From assembly GCA_000719695.1 (NCBI GenBank), contig JOHN01000042.1:7644-71643 (forward strand): a stretch of DNA of 64,000 nt, given 5' to 3'. Of the stretch, positions 34,336-42,682 are shown in pieces (position 1 is the first letter of the stretch; each line of letters opens with the position of its first letter). A program made the position numbers and the translations under genes. Source of the DNA: Streptomyces sp. NRRL F-6131. GTDB lineage: Bacteria; Actinomycetota; Actinomycetes; Streptomycetales; Streptomycetaceae. The notes beneath the pieces are model-generated. The model saw only the letters and a program-made list of their open reading frames with translations, made no database searches and was not told the DNA's origin.

Positions 34336-35732
34336 CACTGCGAGCCCACCTTCTGCTTGACGAAGCGGGTGACCAGCCGGCCGAGTCCCTGGTCGAGGAC
34401 GGTGCCGAGGGCGTCGACGGTCCGCTCGACGTCGGCCGGGTCGGTGATCAGCGAGGGGCCGATGATCAGCGGGTTGCGGCCGTTGAGGGTGTAGTAGGCG
34501 AAGATGTCGTGGTCCTGGTAGAGCGCGCTGATGACGGCGCAGGTGACGAGCTTGGTCTTGAAGCGGGGGTCGCGGGCCATCCCGCCGGGCGCCAGCTTGG
34601 CCACCAGGTCGAGGATCCGCGGCCCGCCGTCGATGAACACCCCCCACAGGGCGCCGGCGCCGTCCACCCGGGCGACGGTGTCCGGGTGCTCCTTGGCGAG
34701 CCGCCGCAGTCCCGGTTCGAGGACGGCGCCGATCGCCCGGGCACGGGCCGGGTAGTCGTCCTCGATCGCGATGTTGACGGCCTCCAGGGCGGTGGCGCAC
34801 TCCTCCCCGAAGCCGTAGTAGGTGGTGGAGGTGGACTGCAGCAGGGCGTCGCCGAGGTTGTCGTAGGCCTTGCGGAAGACCGGTTCGCGGGCGACGAACG
34901 CCGAGACGGAGGACTTGCCGCCGCCGAAGGACTTGGAGGTGGTGAGCACGTCGGGCAGCAGGCCCGGGTAGCGCATGAAGTGGAAGAGGGTGCCGGTCTT
35001 GCCCCAGCCGGTGTAGATCTCGTCGAAGATCAGCACGATCTTCTCGCGGTCGCACAACTCCCGCAGTCCGCGCAGGAACTCCTCCGAGCAGGCCTCGATG
35101 GTGGAGGCGCTGAACGGCTCGATCAGGATCGCGTAGACGTCGCCGGGGTGGGCGGCCACGGCGCGGCGCACCGAGGCGAGGTCGTTGTAGGTGAAGGTGT
35201 CGATGCCGGGGATGGTGGGGAACGCGAACTGCGCCTGCCCGGTGAGCCCGCCGGAGCCGAGGAGCTTGCCGTGGAAGGCGCGGTCGGCGCGCAGCACCGT
35301 CCGCCGCTTCCCGTTGTGGTACTTGTACGCGAGCTTGACGGCGCCCTCGACGGCCTCGGCACCGGAGTTGGGGAGGAAGGACATCGACAGGTCGCCGGGC
35401 AGCACCTCGGCGAGGTTGTGGCCGAGCGCGGCCAGGTAGGGCGAGAAGTAGGTCTTGTGCACCTCCATCCGGCGCTCGCGGGCGAAGCGTTCCCGGACGG
35501 CGAGGATGCGGGGGTGGTTGTGGCCGTGGTTGAGCACGCCGACGCCGCCGGTGACGTCCAGGATCCGCCGGCCGTCGGTCAGGGTGAGGTGGGCGCCCTC
35601 GGCGTGCGCGACCAGCTCGCGGCCGAAGCCGAACGACGTCATCAGCGAGACCTGGCTCTTGTTCACGTACCGGCGGTACAGGTCGTGCACCTCGCCGACC
35701 GCGAACCGTTCGGCGTCGTCAAGGGTGTACAC
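34332..35732 (-). CDS. class III PLP aminotransferase
   Basis: 466 residues from GTG at 35732 (GGGAG nine bases upstream); longer starts add a Pro-rich tail from the neighbour. Class III signs: TDGRRILDVTGGVGVLNHGH, FLPNSGAEAVEGAVKLAYKY, AFHGKLLGSGGLTG, IVLIFDEIYTGWGKTG with the PLP Asp, and the Schiff-base lysine in TTSKSFGGGKSS. The C-terminal YYTLNGRNPLIIGPSLI is characteristic of the ornithine/diaminobutyrate-like branch. It overlaps the upstream gene by 14 bases and the downstream gene by four. Expected to install an amino group on a sugar or lipid head group, by context. Confidence 0.88.
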   Translation of the reverse strand: MYTLDDAERFAVGEVHDLYRRYVNKSQVSLMTSFGFGRELVAHAEGAHLTLTDGRRILDVTGGVGVLNHGHNHPRILAVRERFARERRMEVHKTYFSPYLAALGHNLAEVLPGDLSMSFLPNSGAEAVEGAVKLAYKYHNGKRRTVLRADRAFHGKLLGSGGLTGQAQFAFPTIPGIDTFTYNDLASVRRAVAAHPGDVYAILIEPFSASTIEACSEEFLRGLRELCDREKIVLIFDEIYTGWGKTGTLFHFMRYPGLLPDVLTTSKSFGGGKSSVSAFVAREPVFRKAYDNLGDALLQSTSTTYYGFGEECATALEAVNIAIEDDYPARARAIGAVLEPGLRRLAKEHPDTVARVDGAGALWGVFIDGGPRILDLVAKLAPGGMARDPRFKTKLVTCAVISALYQDHDIFAYYTLNGRNPLIIGPSLITDPADVERTVDALGTVLDQGLGRLVTRFVKQKVGSQW

Positions 35733-36780
35733 GGGTGTCTCCCATCGGAGTGGGTGCGGGGGCGGGCGTGGAACCGGTGGAGTGCGGGGCCCGGGCACGG
35801 GCACGGGCCCAGGCCAGGACGACGGCGGAGCTGCCGAGTTCGGCGACCACGCACACGACGCGGCTGGCGACGGCCGCGGTCGCCGCCGTCCCGCCGGGCA
35901 GCGCCGTCGCCAGGGCGGCGGTGATGGTCAGCTCGCGCACGCCCCAGCCGTCGGGGACGATCACCGCGAGGCTGCTGACCACGGTGGCGAGGGCGAACGC
36001 GCCGATCCCCGGCCCGGCGGAGGCGGCGGCGGGCGCGCCGAGCGCGATCGCGAGGAACCAGAGGTGCAGGCCGGACACCAGCCAGGACGCGACGGCCAGC
36101 CCGATCGCCCGACGCACCGCGGAGTCCGGCGGCGGCTGCACGCTCCGGCGGGCCAGCCGGGCCAGCGCCACCACCGGCCGGGTCGCCAGGGCGGGCCGGA
36201 CGGCGCAGGCCAGCAGACCGAGGGCGGGCAGCCCGAGCCAGAACCACTGCCCGGGCAGGGCGGCGGGCGCCGCGAGCAGGCTGACACAGGCGCCGGTGAG
36301 GATGGTGAGGGCCAGGCTGAGCAGGTAGGCGGAGGTCATCGCGGCGGCCGGGACGCCCACCGCACGGCCGTGGGTGACATGGGTGACCACGCCCCACACC
36401 CGGCCGGGCAGGTACTTGGAGAGCTGGCCGAGGAAGTAGATCCGGGCCGCGAGCAGACCGCGGATCGGGCTGCCGATCGGGCCGCCGGCGGAGGCGTCGT
36501 CGGGGGCGTCGTCGGGGGCGTCGTCCGGGCCGTCGCGCTCAGCGGCGGCGGCGCCGGGGGCGTCCGCGGCGAGCGGGGGGACGAGCACCCGCCAGGCGTG
36601 CACCGCGAGGACCAGGCCGCCGACGTTGGCGGCGAGCGCGGCGAGCAGCAGCGGCACGGCCTCCGCGCGGGCGAGCGCCCGGGCCGCGACCGGGCCCTCG
36701 TGCCGCAGCAACAGGCCGACGCCGACCAGGGCGGCCAGCACGATGGCGGGGGTGAGGAGTCCGCGCAGGCGCTCCCGCAT
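35719..36780 (-). CDS. LPG-synthase-TM/AglD-type integral membrane protein
   Basis: 353 residues with about eight membrane helices. GQLSKYLPGRVWGVVTHVTH and the later segment LAVIVPDGWGVRELTITAAL are the two conserved stretches of the lysylphosphatidylglycerol synthase transmembrane family (UPF0104/AglD), which is thought to move lipids or lipid-linked sugars. A polar loop rich in Asp/Ala (DDAPDDAPDDA) lies between helices 2 and 3. The ATG overlaps the stop of the GT2 gene by one base (TGATG). Inference: flippase or accessory factor for the product of this operon. Confidence 0.82.
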   Translation of the reverse strand: MRERLRGLLTPAIVLAALVGVGLLLRHEGPVAARALARAEAVPLLLAALAANVGGLVLAVHAWRVLVPPLAADAPGAAAAERDGPDDAPDDAPDDASAGGPIGSPIRGLLAARIYFLGQLSKYLPGRVWGVVTHVTHGRAVGVPAAAMTSAYLLSLALTILTGACVSLLAAPAALPGQWFWLGLPALGLLACAVRPALATRPVVALARLARRSVQPPPDSAVRRAIGLAVASWLVSGLHLWFLAIALGAPAAASAGPGIGAFALATVVSSLAVIVPDGWGVRELTITAALATALPGGTAATAAVASRVVCVVAELGSSAVVLAWARARARAPHSTGSTPAPAPTPMGDTRVHP

Positions 36781-37877
36781 CAGGGACGCTCCCCCACCGC
36801 GGGCGGTGCGGCCCGTTCCGCCGGCGCGGGCGGTGCCGGCCGTTCCGCCGGCGCGGGCGGTGCGGCCCGACGTCCGGGCCGCAGCATCCGCAGGGCGCCG
36901 ACCCCGGCCCCGGTCAGCAGCGAACCGACGACCAGGAAGTGCACCCCCGCCGTGTACGGCACGAACGCCGGCCCGTGCCGCCGGGCGGTGAACCGCAGCA
37001 GCCCCGCGTTGGCGGCGCAGAAGGCGCCCAACCCGGCCGCCGGCACCAGCGGCCACCGCCGGACCAGCGGCAGGGCGGCCAGGGTGAACGCGGCCGCGGC
37101 GACCGAGGCGGGAGTGTTGGCGGTGAGGTTGCGCCGCCCGCCGCGCCGCGCCGAGGCCAGCGCGGGGACGAGCACCAGTGCGCGCCGGTAGGTCTCGGCG
37201 AGCAGCGGTCCGATGCGTTCGACCTCGTCGTGGTACGCCACCACCCGGTCGGTGAGCACGATCCGGTAGTGCGGGGCGAGCCGGTCGCTGAGCTCGAGGT
37301 CCTCGGAGTCGCGCAGGCTCTCGTCGAAGCCGCCGATCCGCTCGAACACCTCCCGGCGGACCGCCGCCTGGGCGAAGAACGCCGTCTCGACGACACCCAC
37401 GCCGCGCGCCCGCCACCAGTGCGCGTGCAGCACCCGGTAACGCTCCACCGGACCGTCGTCGAACAGCGGTTCCGGGGCGATCACCCCGTGCACGCACCCG
37501 CATTCCGGATCCCTTTCGAGGATTTCCAGCGCATTCGCCACCGAATCGGGCGTCAGCGCCTCGTCGGAATCCAGGAAGAAGAGCACCTCACCGGTCGCCG
37601 CCGCGATTCCGGCATTCCGCGCGGCGGAGACCCCGCGGTTCGGCGACAGCCGGATCAGCGTGCACGGCGGACCGCCCGGCGCCCCGCCGGCGGCCTGCGC
37701 CTCGGCGACCCGGGCGGCGTGGGCCGCGGCGATGCGGGCCGTCCCGTCGGTGGAGCCGTCGTCCACCACGATCACCTGGTGCGGCCGGTGGGTCTGCGCG
37801 TACACCGAGTCCAGGCAGGCCGAAAGGGTCCGGGCCGCATTGTGGGCCGGGACGACGACCGACACGGAAAACGTCAT
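36780..37877 (-). CDS. GT2 glycosyltransferase, first gene of the operon
   Basis: 365 residues. Family 2 glycosyltransferase: SVSVVVPAHNAARTLSACLD, VDDGSTDG, EVLFFLDSDEAL and SLRDSEDLELSDRL. It parallels the N-terminal half of the fusion at 29934-32180 (compare ERYRVLHAHWWRA with GRYRILQYHYWRK), including the membrane helices at about 255-335. The C-terminus is a Pro/Ala repeat (PPAPAERP units). First gene of the minus-strand operon; a 112-bp divergent region separates it from the EEP gene. Predicted membrane-associated; donor and acceptor unknown. Confidence 0.88.
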   Translation of the reverse strand: MTFSVSVVVPAHNAARTLSACLDSVYAQTHRPHQVIVVDDGSTDGTARIAAAHAARVAEAQAAGGAPGGPPCTLIRLSPNRGVSAARNAGIAAATGEVLFFLDSDEALTPDSVANALEILERDPECGCVHGVIAPEPLFDDGPVERYRVLHAHWWRARGVGVVETAFFAQAAVRREVFERIGGFDESLRDSEDLELSDRLAPHYRIVLTDRVVAYHDEVERIGPLLAETYRRALVLVPALASARRGGRRNLTANTPASVAAAAFTLAALPLVRRWPLVPAAGLGAFCAANAGLLRFTARRHGPAFVPYTAGVHFLVVGSLLTGAGVGALRMLRPGRRAAPPAPAERPAPPAPAERAAPPAVGERP

Positions 37878-37976
37878 GCGCCCAGTTCAGGCGGACGTCG
37901 TATCGGGCGGATATCGTCCCCGTATTGGGGGTGTCCGAGGGGCGGGCGGCGGAATTCCCGCATTCGGTTCCCCTGC

Positions 37977-37982
37977 TACGCT
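37977..37982 (+). promoter_or_regulatory. -10 box TACGCT, leaderless start of the EEP gene
   Basis: TACGCT ends seven bases before the ATG at 37990 with no ribosome binding site between, so the mRNA probably begins at the start codon. Confidence 0.6.
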
Positions 37983-37989
37983 CCGCCGC

Positions 37990-39078
37990 ATGGATCCGGA
38001 TTCCGTTTCCCCCCGCCGGTGGTGGTTCCCGGCCCCGCGGGCACTGGTCGGCGTCACCGGGCTGTGGGCGGTGTTCCTGCTGCTGGACCGCCTGGCGAAC
38101 GGGCGGTGGTGGTTCTGGCTGATACCCGGCCTGGCGCCGCCGCTGCTGTTCCTCGCCGTCCCGGTGACACTGCTCGCCCTGGCCTGGACCGTCCCGGCCC
38201 CCGCCTCGCGCTCACGGCGGTGGCTGGTGCCGGCGGTGGTCCTGCTGCTGCTCGCCGGGCTCCCCCGAACCGGCCTCAACTGGTCGGCCCTGGTGCCGGG
38301 TCCGGCGGCCGCGCACACCGGACCGACGCTCTCGGTCTTCTCCTGGAACACCGAGTACTGGGACACCACCGACGACCCCGACGCCTTCTACCGCTACCTG
38401 CGCGCCCGCGACGCCGACGTCTACCTGCTCCAGGAGTACCTGGCGTGGATCCGCGGGACGCACACCGAGATCGACGAACTCGACCGGATCCGCCGGGAGT
38501 TCCCCGGCTACCAGGTAGTGGTGACCGGCGAACTCGTCACCCTCTCCCGGTTCCCGGTGCTCGCCACGCCGACGGTCGGCCCGGCGGTCGCGGCCGACGC
38601 GCCCTGGGCCGAGACCTTCACCCGGCGCAAGGTGCTGCGCACCGACCTCGACGTGCACGGCCGCGCCGTCTCCTTCTACAACGTGCACATCCCGGTCCAG
38701 GTGGACACCCGCGCCTCGGTGTTCGGCGGCGCCTTCTACCGGGTGGTCCGCGAGGCCGACGCCGCCCGCCGCGAACAGTTCGCCGCCCTGACCCGCGACG
38801 CCACCACCAACCCCCGGCCCCTGCTGATCGCCGGGGACTTCAACACCAGCCCCGCGATGGGCGACCTCGACCCGCTGCGCGCCCGCCTCCACGACGCCCG
38901 CTCGGCGAGCGGCGAGCTCTACCCCGGCAGCTGGGGCGGCCTCCTCGGCACCGACTGGTGGCGCCTCGACTGGGCCTTCACCAACGACGGCGCGGCCGTC
39001 GACCACTACGCCTTCGTCGACGACCGCGGCATGTCCGACCACCGGGGCCAGGACCTGCGGATCTCCCTGCGGCCGTAG
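37990..39078 (+). CDS. membrane EEP-family phosphodiesterase
   Basis: 362 residues, parallel to the C-terminal half of the fusion at 29934-32180. Three membrane helices (about 17-100) are followed by an endonuclease/exonuclease/phosphatase domain: SVFSWNTEYWDT, DVYLLQEYLAW, LIAGDFNTSPAMGDLD and MSDHRGQDLRI, carrying the catalytic Asn, Glu, Asp-Asn and Asp-His. The active site probably faces outside. Members cleave phosphodiesters in lipids or nucleic acids; next to lipid-linked sugar genes a lipid phosphodiester is more likely. Transcribed divergently from the seven-gene operon. Confidence 0.85.
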   Translation: MDPDSVSPRRWWFPAPRALVGVTGLWAVFLLLDRLANGRWWFWLIPGLAPPLLFLAVPVTLLALAWTVPAPASRSRRWLVPAVVLLLLAGLPRTGLNWSALVPGPAAAHTGPTLSVFSWNTEYWDTTDDPDAFYRYLRARDADVYLLQEYLAWIRGTHTEIDELDRIRREFPGYQVVVTGELVTLSRFPVLATPTVGPAVAADAPWAETFTRRKVLRTDLDVHGRAVSFYNVHIPVQVDTRASVFGGAFYRVVREADAARREQFAALTRDATTNPRPLLIAGDFNTSPAMGDLDPLRARLHDARSASGELYPGSWGGLLGTDWWRLDWAFTNDGAAVDHYAFVDDRGMSDHRGQDLRISLRP

Positions 39079-39125
39079 GAGCCCTCGGCGCAGCCGCTGT
39101 CGGTGAGCCGTGGTTGAATCGCGCC

Positions 39126-39812
39126 ATGCACGCCACGCCCGCCACGAACGACCCGCACGACGCCCCCGACCTGCACGGACTCCTCGCCAGGCTGCCCGAC
39201 CCGGCCCGGCTGCGCGACCGGTGCCGGGGGCTGGCCATGCTCGAGGCGATTCTCGGACCCGACTGGGGCGACCGCTACTACTCCTTCGACGCCCACTGGG
39301 GCGACGGGGAGGAGACGGCCTCGATGCGCGACGGCGAGGGCGACGACTGGTTCATCGTCTTCTCCGCCGTCGGGGCGTACGCGCGCGGCTTCGACCACAC
39401 CGCGCCGAACGCGGGCCCGGCGCTGCTGCCGGAGGTGCCGGCGGTCTTCCGCCCGTACGTCGAGGAGCCGGCGTTCGGCGAGGAGGACGGCGCGCCGCTC
39501 GCCACCGTCTGCTTCTGGCGCGAGCGCGGGGACACCGCGTGGCGGGCACCGTCGGCCGCGCCCACGGGCGGGGTGGGGCTGTTCGACCTGCTGGCCGCCG
39601 ACGATCCGGCGCGGGCGTACGCCGACTGGGCCGAGGAGTACTACGAGCCGGAGCACGAGCTCGACCCGGCGGCGATCGCCCACGTCCTCGCGCTGCGCCC
39701 GCTCACGGCGGCCGTCGTGGCATCCCTCAACCCGGAGACCGACCTGGACGAACTCGCCGACGACATCGCCGAGATCGGCTACCCGGACGCCCCGAGCGAC
39801 GCGGCGGCCTGA
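39126..39812 (+). CDS. soluble acidic protein of unknown function
   Basis: 228 residues, strongly acidic (Asp/Glu) and aromatic, with WGDRYYSFDAHWGDGEETAS, GDDWFIVFSAVGAYARGFDH and a C-terminal DLDELADDIAEIGYPD. No signal peptide, no Cys-rich site. The look is of SUKH/SMI1-like or similar small soluble proteins, but I cannot assign it. TTGAAT six bases before the ATG may be a -10 for a leaderless message. Starts 48 bases after the EEP gene. Confidence 0.65.
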   Translation: MHATPATNDPHDAPDLHGLLARLPDPARLRDRCRGLAMLEAILGPDWGDRYYSFDAHWGDGEETASMRDGEGDDWFIVFSAVGAYARGFDHTAPNAGPALLPEVPAVFRPYVEEPAFGEEDGAPLATVCFWRERGDTAWRAPSAAPTGGVGLFDLLAADDPARAYADWAEEYYEPEHELDPAAIAHVLALRPLTAAVVASLNPETDLDELADDIAEIGYPDAPSDAAA

Positions 39813-39853
39813 GGCGTTCCCCCGGGGGCCGCACCGGCCCCCGGGGGACGCGA

Positions 39854-40792
39854 CTACAGCGCCGCCTCGTCCAGCCGCTTCCGCTGCTCCGCCGTCAGCG
39901 TCACGTCGAGGGCGCCGAGCGCCTCGTCGAGCTGGGCGGTCCGGCTCACGCCGACCAGCGGCAGGATCGCCGCCTCGTGGTCGAGCAGCCAGCTGAGCGC
40001 CACCTGGTTGACGGTGGCGCCGACCTCCTCGGCCACGGCGCGCAGCGCGGCGAGCCGCTTGGGCGTGCCCGGGTGGTCGTAGGCGGCGCCGATCTCGACG
40101 TCGTCCCGGGTCAGGCCGCCGGAGAGGATCGGGCTGTAGACCCAGAGCCGCAGGTCCCCCTCGGAGCGGACGTAGTCCAGGAGTTCGGACGTCACGTGCA
40201 CATGGGCGGAGGAGAGCAGCGGCACGTCGAAGCGGGGCTGCAGGTAGGAGTAGCGGTACTGCAGGTGGGTGTAACGCGGCCCGTCCCCGGCGAGCGCGCG
40301 GGCCCGCTCGACCCGCCACACGGCGTGGTTGCTGGCGCCGACCGCACCGGCCTTGCCCGAGGTCACCAGCTCGGCGAGGGTCTCGACGGTCTCGGCGAGC
40401 GGCACCGCGCGGTCCTCGATGTGCGTCCAGTAGACGTCGACGTGGTCCGTCCCGAGCCGGCGCAGGCTGCCCTCGAGGGCGGACCGGATCGCCTTCTCGG
40501 ACAGCCCCTCGGCCGCCTCGAGTCCGGCCCCGGGCACGGTGGGGCGGGCGCCCACCTTGGTGCTGATGACGACCTGGTCGCGCGTCTTGCGGCTGGCCAG
40601 CCAGCGGCCGATGACGGCTTCGCTCTCGTCCCCGGTGGCGCCGTCGAGCCAGAACGCGTAGTTGTTCGCGGTGTCGAGGACGGTGCCGCCGCCCTCGACG
40701 AAGCGGTCCAGGATCCGGAACGAGGTCTCCTCGTCGACGATCGTTCCGAAGCCCAAGGTGCCCAGCACGACGGTCCGCTGAGGAATGGTCAT
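39854..40792 (-). CDS. aldo/keto reductase
   Basis: 312 residues from ATG at 40792, which has GGAGG about ten bases upstream; a start at 40825 is possible. The AKR tetrad is visible: Asp and Tyr in VLDTANNYAFWLDG, Lys in VVISTKVGARP and His in VYWTHIEDRAVP. NADPH-binding parts YSPILSGGLTRDD and VGVSRTAQLDEAL follow. NADPH-dependent carbonyl reduction; substrate unknown. Not obviously linked to neighbours. Confidence 0.9.
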   Translation of the reverse strand: MTIPQRTVVLGTLGFGTIVDEETSFRILDRFVEGGGTVLDTANNYAFWLDGATGDESEAVIGRWLASRKTRDQVVISTKVGARPTVPGAGLEAAEGLSEKAIRSALEGSLRRLGTDHVDVYWTHIEDRAVPLAETVETLAELVTSGKAGAVGASNHAVWRVERARALAGDGPRYTHLQYRYSYLQPRFDVPLLSSAHVHVTSELLDYVRSEGDLRLWVYSPILSGGLTRDDVEIGAAYDHPGTPKRLAALRAVAEEVGATVNQVALSWLLDHEAAILPLVGVSRTAQLDEALGALDVTLTAEQRKRLDEAAL

Positions 40793-40871
40793 GGTTGTGC
40801 GTCCTCCCGTAGTGGTCTGGACCATTCAAGTCGCTAACGGGATCACCCGCAACACGTTCCGCCACTCCCGG

Positions 40872-41057
40872 TCACCCCCCGAACGCGAACGCCAGCGCAC
40901 CGAGCACGACCACCATGCTCCCCCCGAACGCCGACCCGGCCCACAACGCCGCCTCGGTCGCCCGCGCCCCGAGCCGGGTTCGGAGGATGAAGACCAGCAA
41001 GGCGGCGATCGTGGAGACCAGGACCGCCACCAGGAGCCAGATCAGTCGCGCGCTCAC
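40872..41057 (-). CDS. 61-aa membrane protein with two TM helices
   Basis: A small gene whose GTG overlaps the stop of the 327-residue gene upstream (GTGA). It encodes LIWLLVAVLVSTIAALLVFI as helix 1, a short basic loop RTRLGARATE and helix 2 (MVVVLGALAFAFGG) to the C-terminus, a hairpin in the membrane. Translational coupling implies a functional link with the upstream protein, for example a membrane anchor or effector. Not recognised. Confidence 0.7.
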   Translation of the reverse strand: MSARLIWLLVAVLVSTIAALLVFILRTRLGARATEAALWAGSAFGGSMVVVLGALAFAFGG

Positions 41058-42037
41058 CGGGCGCTCCGGGAAGTGCTCTGGAACGCAGCACGGAGGACAT
41101 CGAGCAGCGGCCGGCCATGATCCGACGGATCCGGGAAATCGCGGCCCAATCGATCCCACAAGACTCCGGACACCGCCTCGGCATAGGTCCACTCGACGTC
41201 GGTGAGCCGATACCGCGGGGAGTCATCGTCCCCGCCCATCACGCAGGCCACCGCGTTGAGAGTTCCGACGGCGGCATTCCGCATCGCCGGACGCATCCTC
41301 CCCTCACCGTCCTCCCACCACCGACCTTCGCACTGCTCGTCCAGCATGGCCAATAGCGTGAAGACCCTCACCTCGTAGGATTCCGCACCGACCAGCAGAT
41401 CCCCCCAATTCGACGAACTTCGGAAGCCGCGACGCACCGTATCCGGCATCCCCGCTCGCGACCGCTGCTGGAAGAGCTGCTGATATCGCGCGAGCATGCT
41501 CTCGTCGTACATATCGACATGCACAGCCGCGAACAGGTTGGCCAACCGCGCCAGCCGATCCATCGAATCGACCATCGGGCGGAGACACCGCCCCGCCCAG
41601 AGCGCATCCCGCGAGCTCACGGCCGACCGCAGCATCACGGGCAGACGCAGCAGGACGAACGCCAGGGCATCACACATCTCGTCGACGATCCACCCCGGCA
41701 TCACGTGGATCTCCTCGGCCACGAATCGCAGGCCAACCTCACGCGCGGGCCTCGCGGTCCGGAGGCACTCGCGTTCTACACCCAGTACTCTTCGGATCCC
41801 CTCACGTCCTACGCCGCGACGCGCCAGGTGGAGAGCGATCTCGTCAACCAGGAATCCGATCGTGTCCATTGCGTCGGCCGTGCGGTACATGCACATCCGC
41901 GCCCAGCCGTGGTCCGCCAGAACGGGAGCGGAGTACTGCAGGATCTCCTGCAGGTAGTTGACGGTTTCGAGGGCGTATCGGATCGCCGCCGACTGCAGGT
42001 GCGGCGGCATCGCATCGCCGAAGGTGTGTCTCGGCAT
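41054..42037 (-). CDS. helical protein of unknown function, coupled to small membrane protein
   Basis: 327 residues from ATG at 42037 (AGAGGGAAGC upstream). The region is visibly less GC-rich than its neighbours and codon use is less biased, which suggests transfer. The protein is rich in Met, Arg, Cys and Trp and predicted almost wholly helical: RYALETVNYLQEILQYSAPV, MDTIGFLVDEIALHLARRG, VDSMDRLARLANLFAAVHVD. No known catalytic motif. A 16-bp palindrome lies 39 bp upstream of the start. The next gene is a 61-residue membrane hairpin coupled by a four-base overlap. Two-gene unit of unknown job. Confidence 0.7.
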   Translation of the reverse strand: MPRHTFGDAMPPHLQSAAIRYALETVNYLQEILQYSAPVLADHGWARMCMYRTADAMDTIGFLVDEIALHLARRGVGREGIRRVLGVERECLRTARPAREVGLRFVAEEIHVMPGWIVDEMCDALAFVLLRLPVMLRSAVSSRDALWAGRCLRPMVDSMDRLARLANLFAAVHVDMYDESMLARYQQLFQQRSRAGMPDTVRRGFRSSSNWGDLLVGAESYEVRVFTLLAMLDEQCEGRWWEDGEGRMRPAMRNAAVGTLNAVACVMGGDDDSPRYRLTDVEWTYAEAVSGVLWDRLGRDFPDPSDHGRPLLDVLRAAFQSTSRSAR

Positions 42038-42075
42038 CGTGCTTCCCTCTGACACGCGCCGCCCGTGCCTCGGCG

Positions 42076-42091
42076 CGTGCTCGTGAGCACG
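42076..42091. promoter_or_regulatory. 16-bp palindrome upstream of the 41054-42037 gene
   Basis: CGTGCTC-GT-GAGCACG is a perfect inverted repeat 39 bp before the ATG at 42037, at the position expected for an operator over the promoter. Its binding protein is not known. Confidence 0.45.
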
Positions 42092-42194
42092 GTGGACCGA
42101 GGGTGATCGCGATGACTCAACTTCCGACTGTCACCGGCGTCATGGGCACGGGGCACGACGCGCAGCCGCGGCCGTCGCCACGGCCGTGGCAGCA

Positions 42195-42499
42195 CTATAG
42201 AGCACGACGGGCCCCCGACGAGGTCCAACCGGCTTGATACAGACGGCCGATGCCGTCGAGCAGCACGTCCAGGGCGAACTCGAACTCGAACTGGTCGTCG
42301 CAGCCGCTGCCGACCGCCTCGCCGTCCTTGCCGCCCTCACGATGGTCGACGGAGGCCGCGATCTCGGCGATGTGTGGGTAGTGAAGGGCGAGTTGGGAAT
42401 CAGGGGCATCCGCCTCCGGCCCCAGGGGGTGAGGTCGGCGGAGAGGCCGCCCGCGCGGAAGAGGCCGATCACCGTGTCGAGGTGGCCGAGCATCGCGGG
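42195..42499 (-). pseudogene. TetR-family regulator, C-terminal remnant with frameshift/deletion
   Basis: On the minus strand one frame gives MLGHLDTVIGLFRAGGLSAD (from about 42492), and after about 42420 a second frame continues with YPHIAEIAASVDH, GCDDQFEFEFALDVLLDGIG and LYQAGWTSSG to a stop at 42195. Together these are the last part of the ligand-binding domain of TetR_C regulators (the LGHLDTV, YPHIAEIA and CDDQFEFEFALD blocks). The part between the two pieces (usually with WGFTQE) is missing and the frame is lost; the N-terminal helix-turn-helix is absent. A dead gene. Confidence 0.75.
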
Positions 42500-42636
42500 C
42501 GGCGTCTACCCGCAGGTGTCGACGGCCGGGTCGCCGGCCGCGCTCCCGGTGTTCGCCTGGGGCCGTCCGGCTCCTGGTGAAGGGCTTCGCCCCGGCCCGC
42601 CCGGCGAGCTGAGCTCCGCCACGGCTCCGACCCCCG

Positions 42637-42673
42637 GCGCGCGGGAAGTCGGCCGACCCGACGTCCCGCGCGC
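42637..42673 (-). terminator. stem-loop of the GGAAGTCGG family
   Basis: Arms 42638-42652 and 42658-42672 pair at 14 of 15 positions. Located ten bases after the stop of the gene at 42683-43036. Same core as the stems at 9290 and 48680. Confidence 0.55.
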
Positions 42674-42682
42674 GTCCGCGTC

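Larger units (their letters stand above)
42038..42682. other. 645-bp gap: palindrome, TetR remnant and terminator
   Basis: Contains a 16-bp palindrome (42076-42091), a degraded TetR-family regulator gene (about 42195-42499) and a stem-loop (42637-42673). No intact gene seen; the DNA between 42500 and 42636 shows nothing I recognise. Confidence 0.6.
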
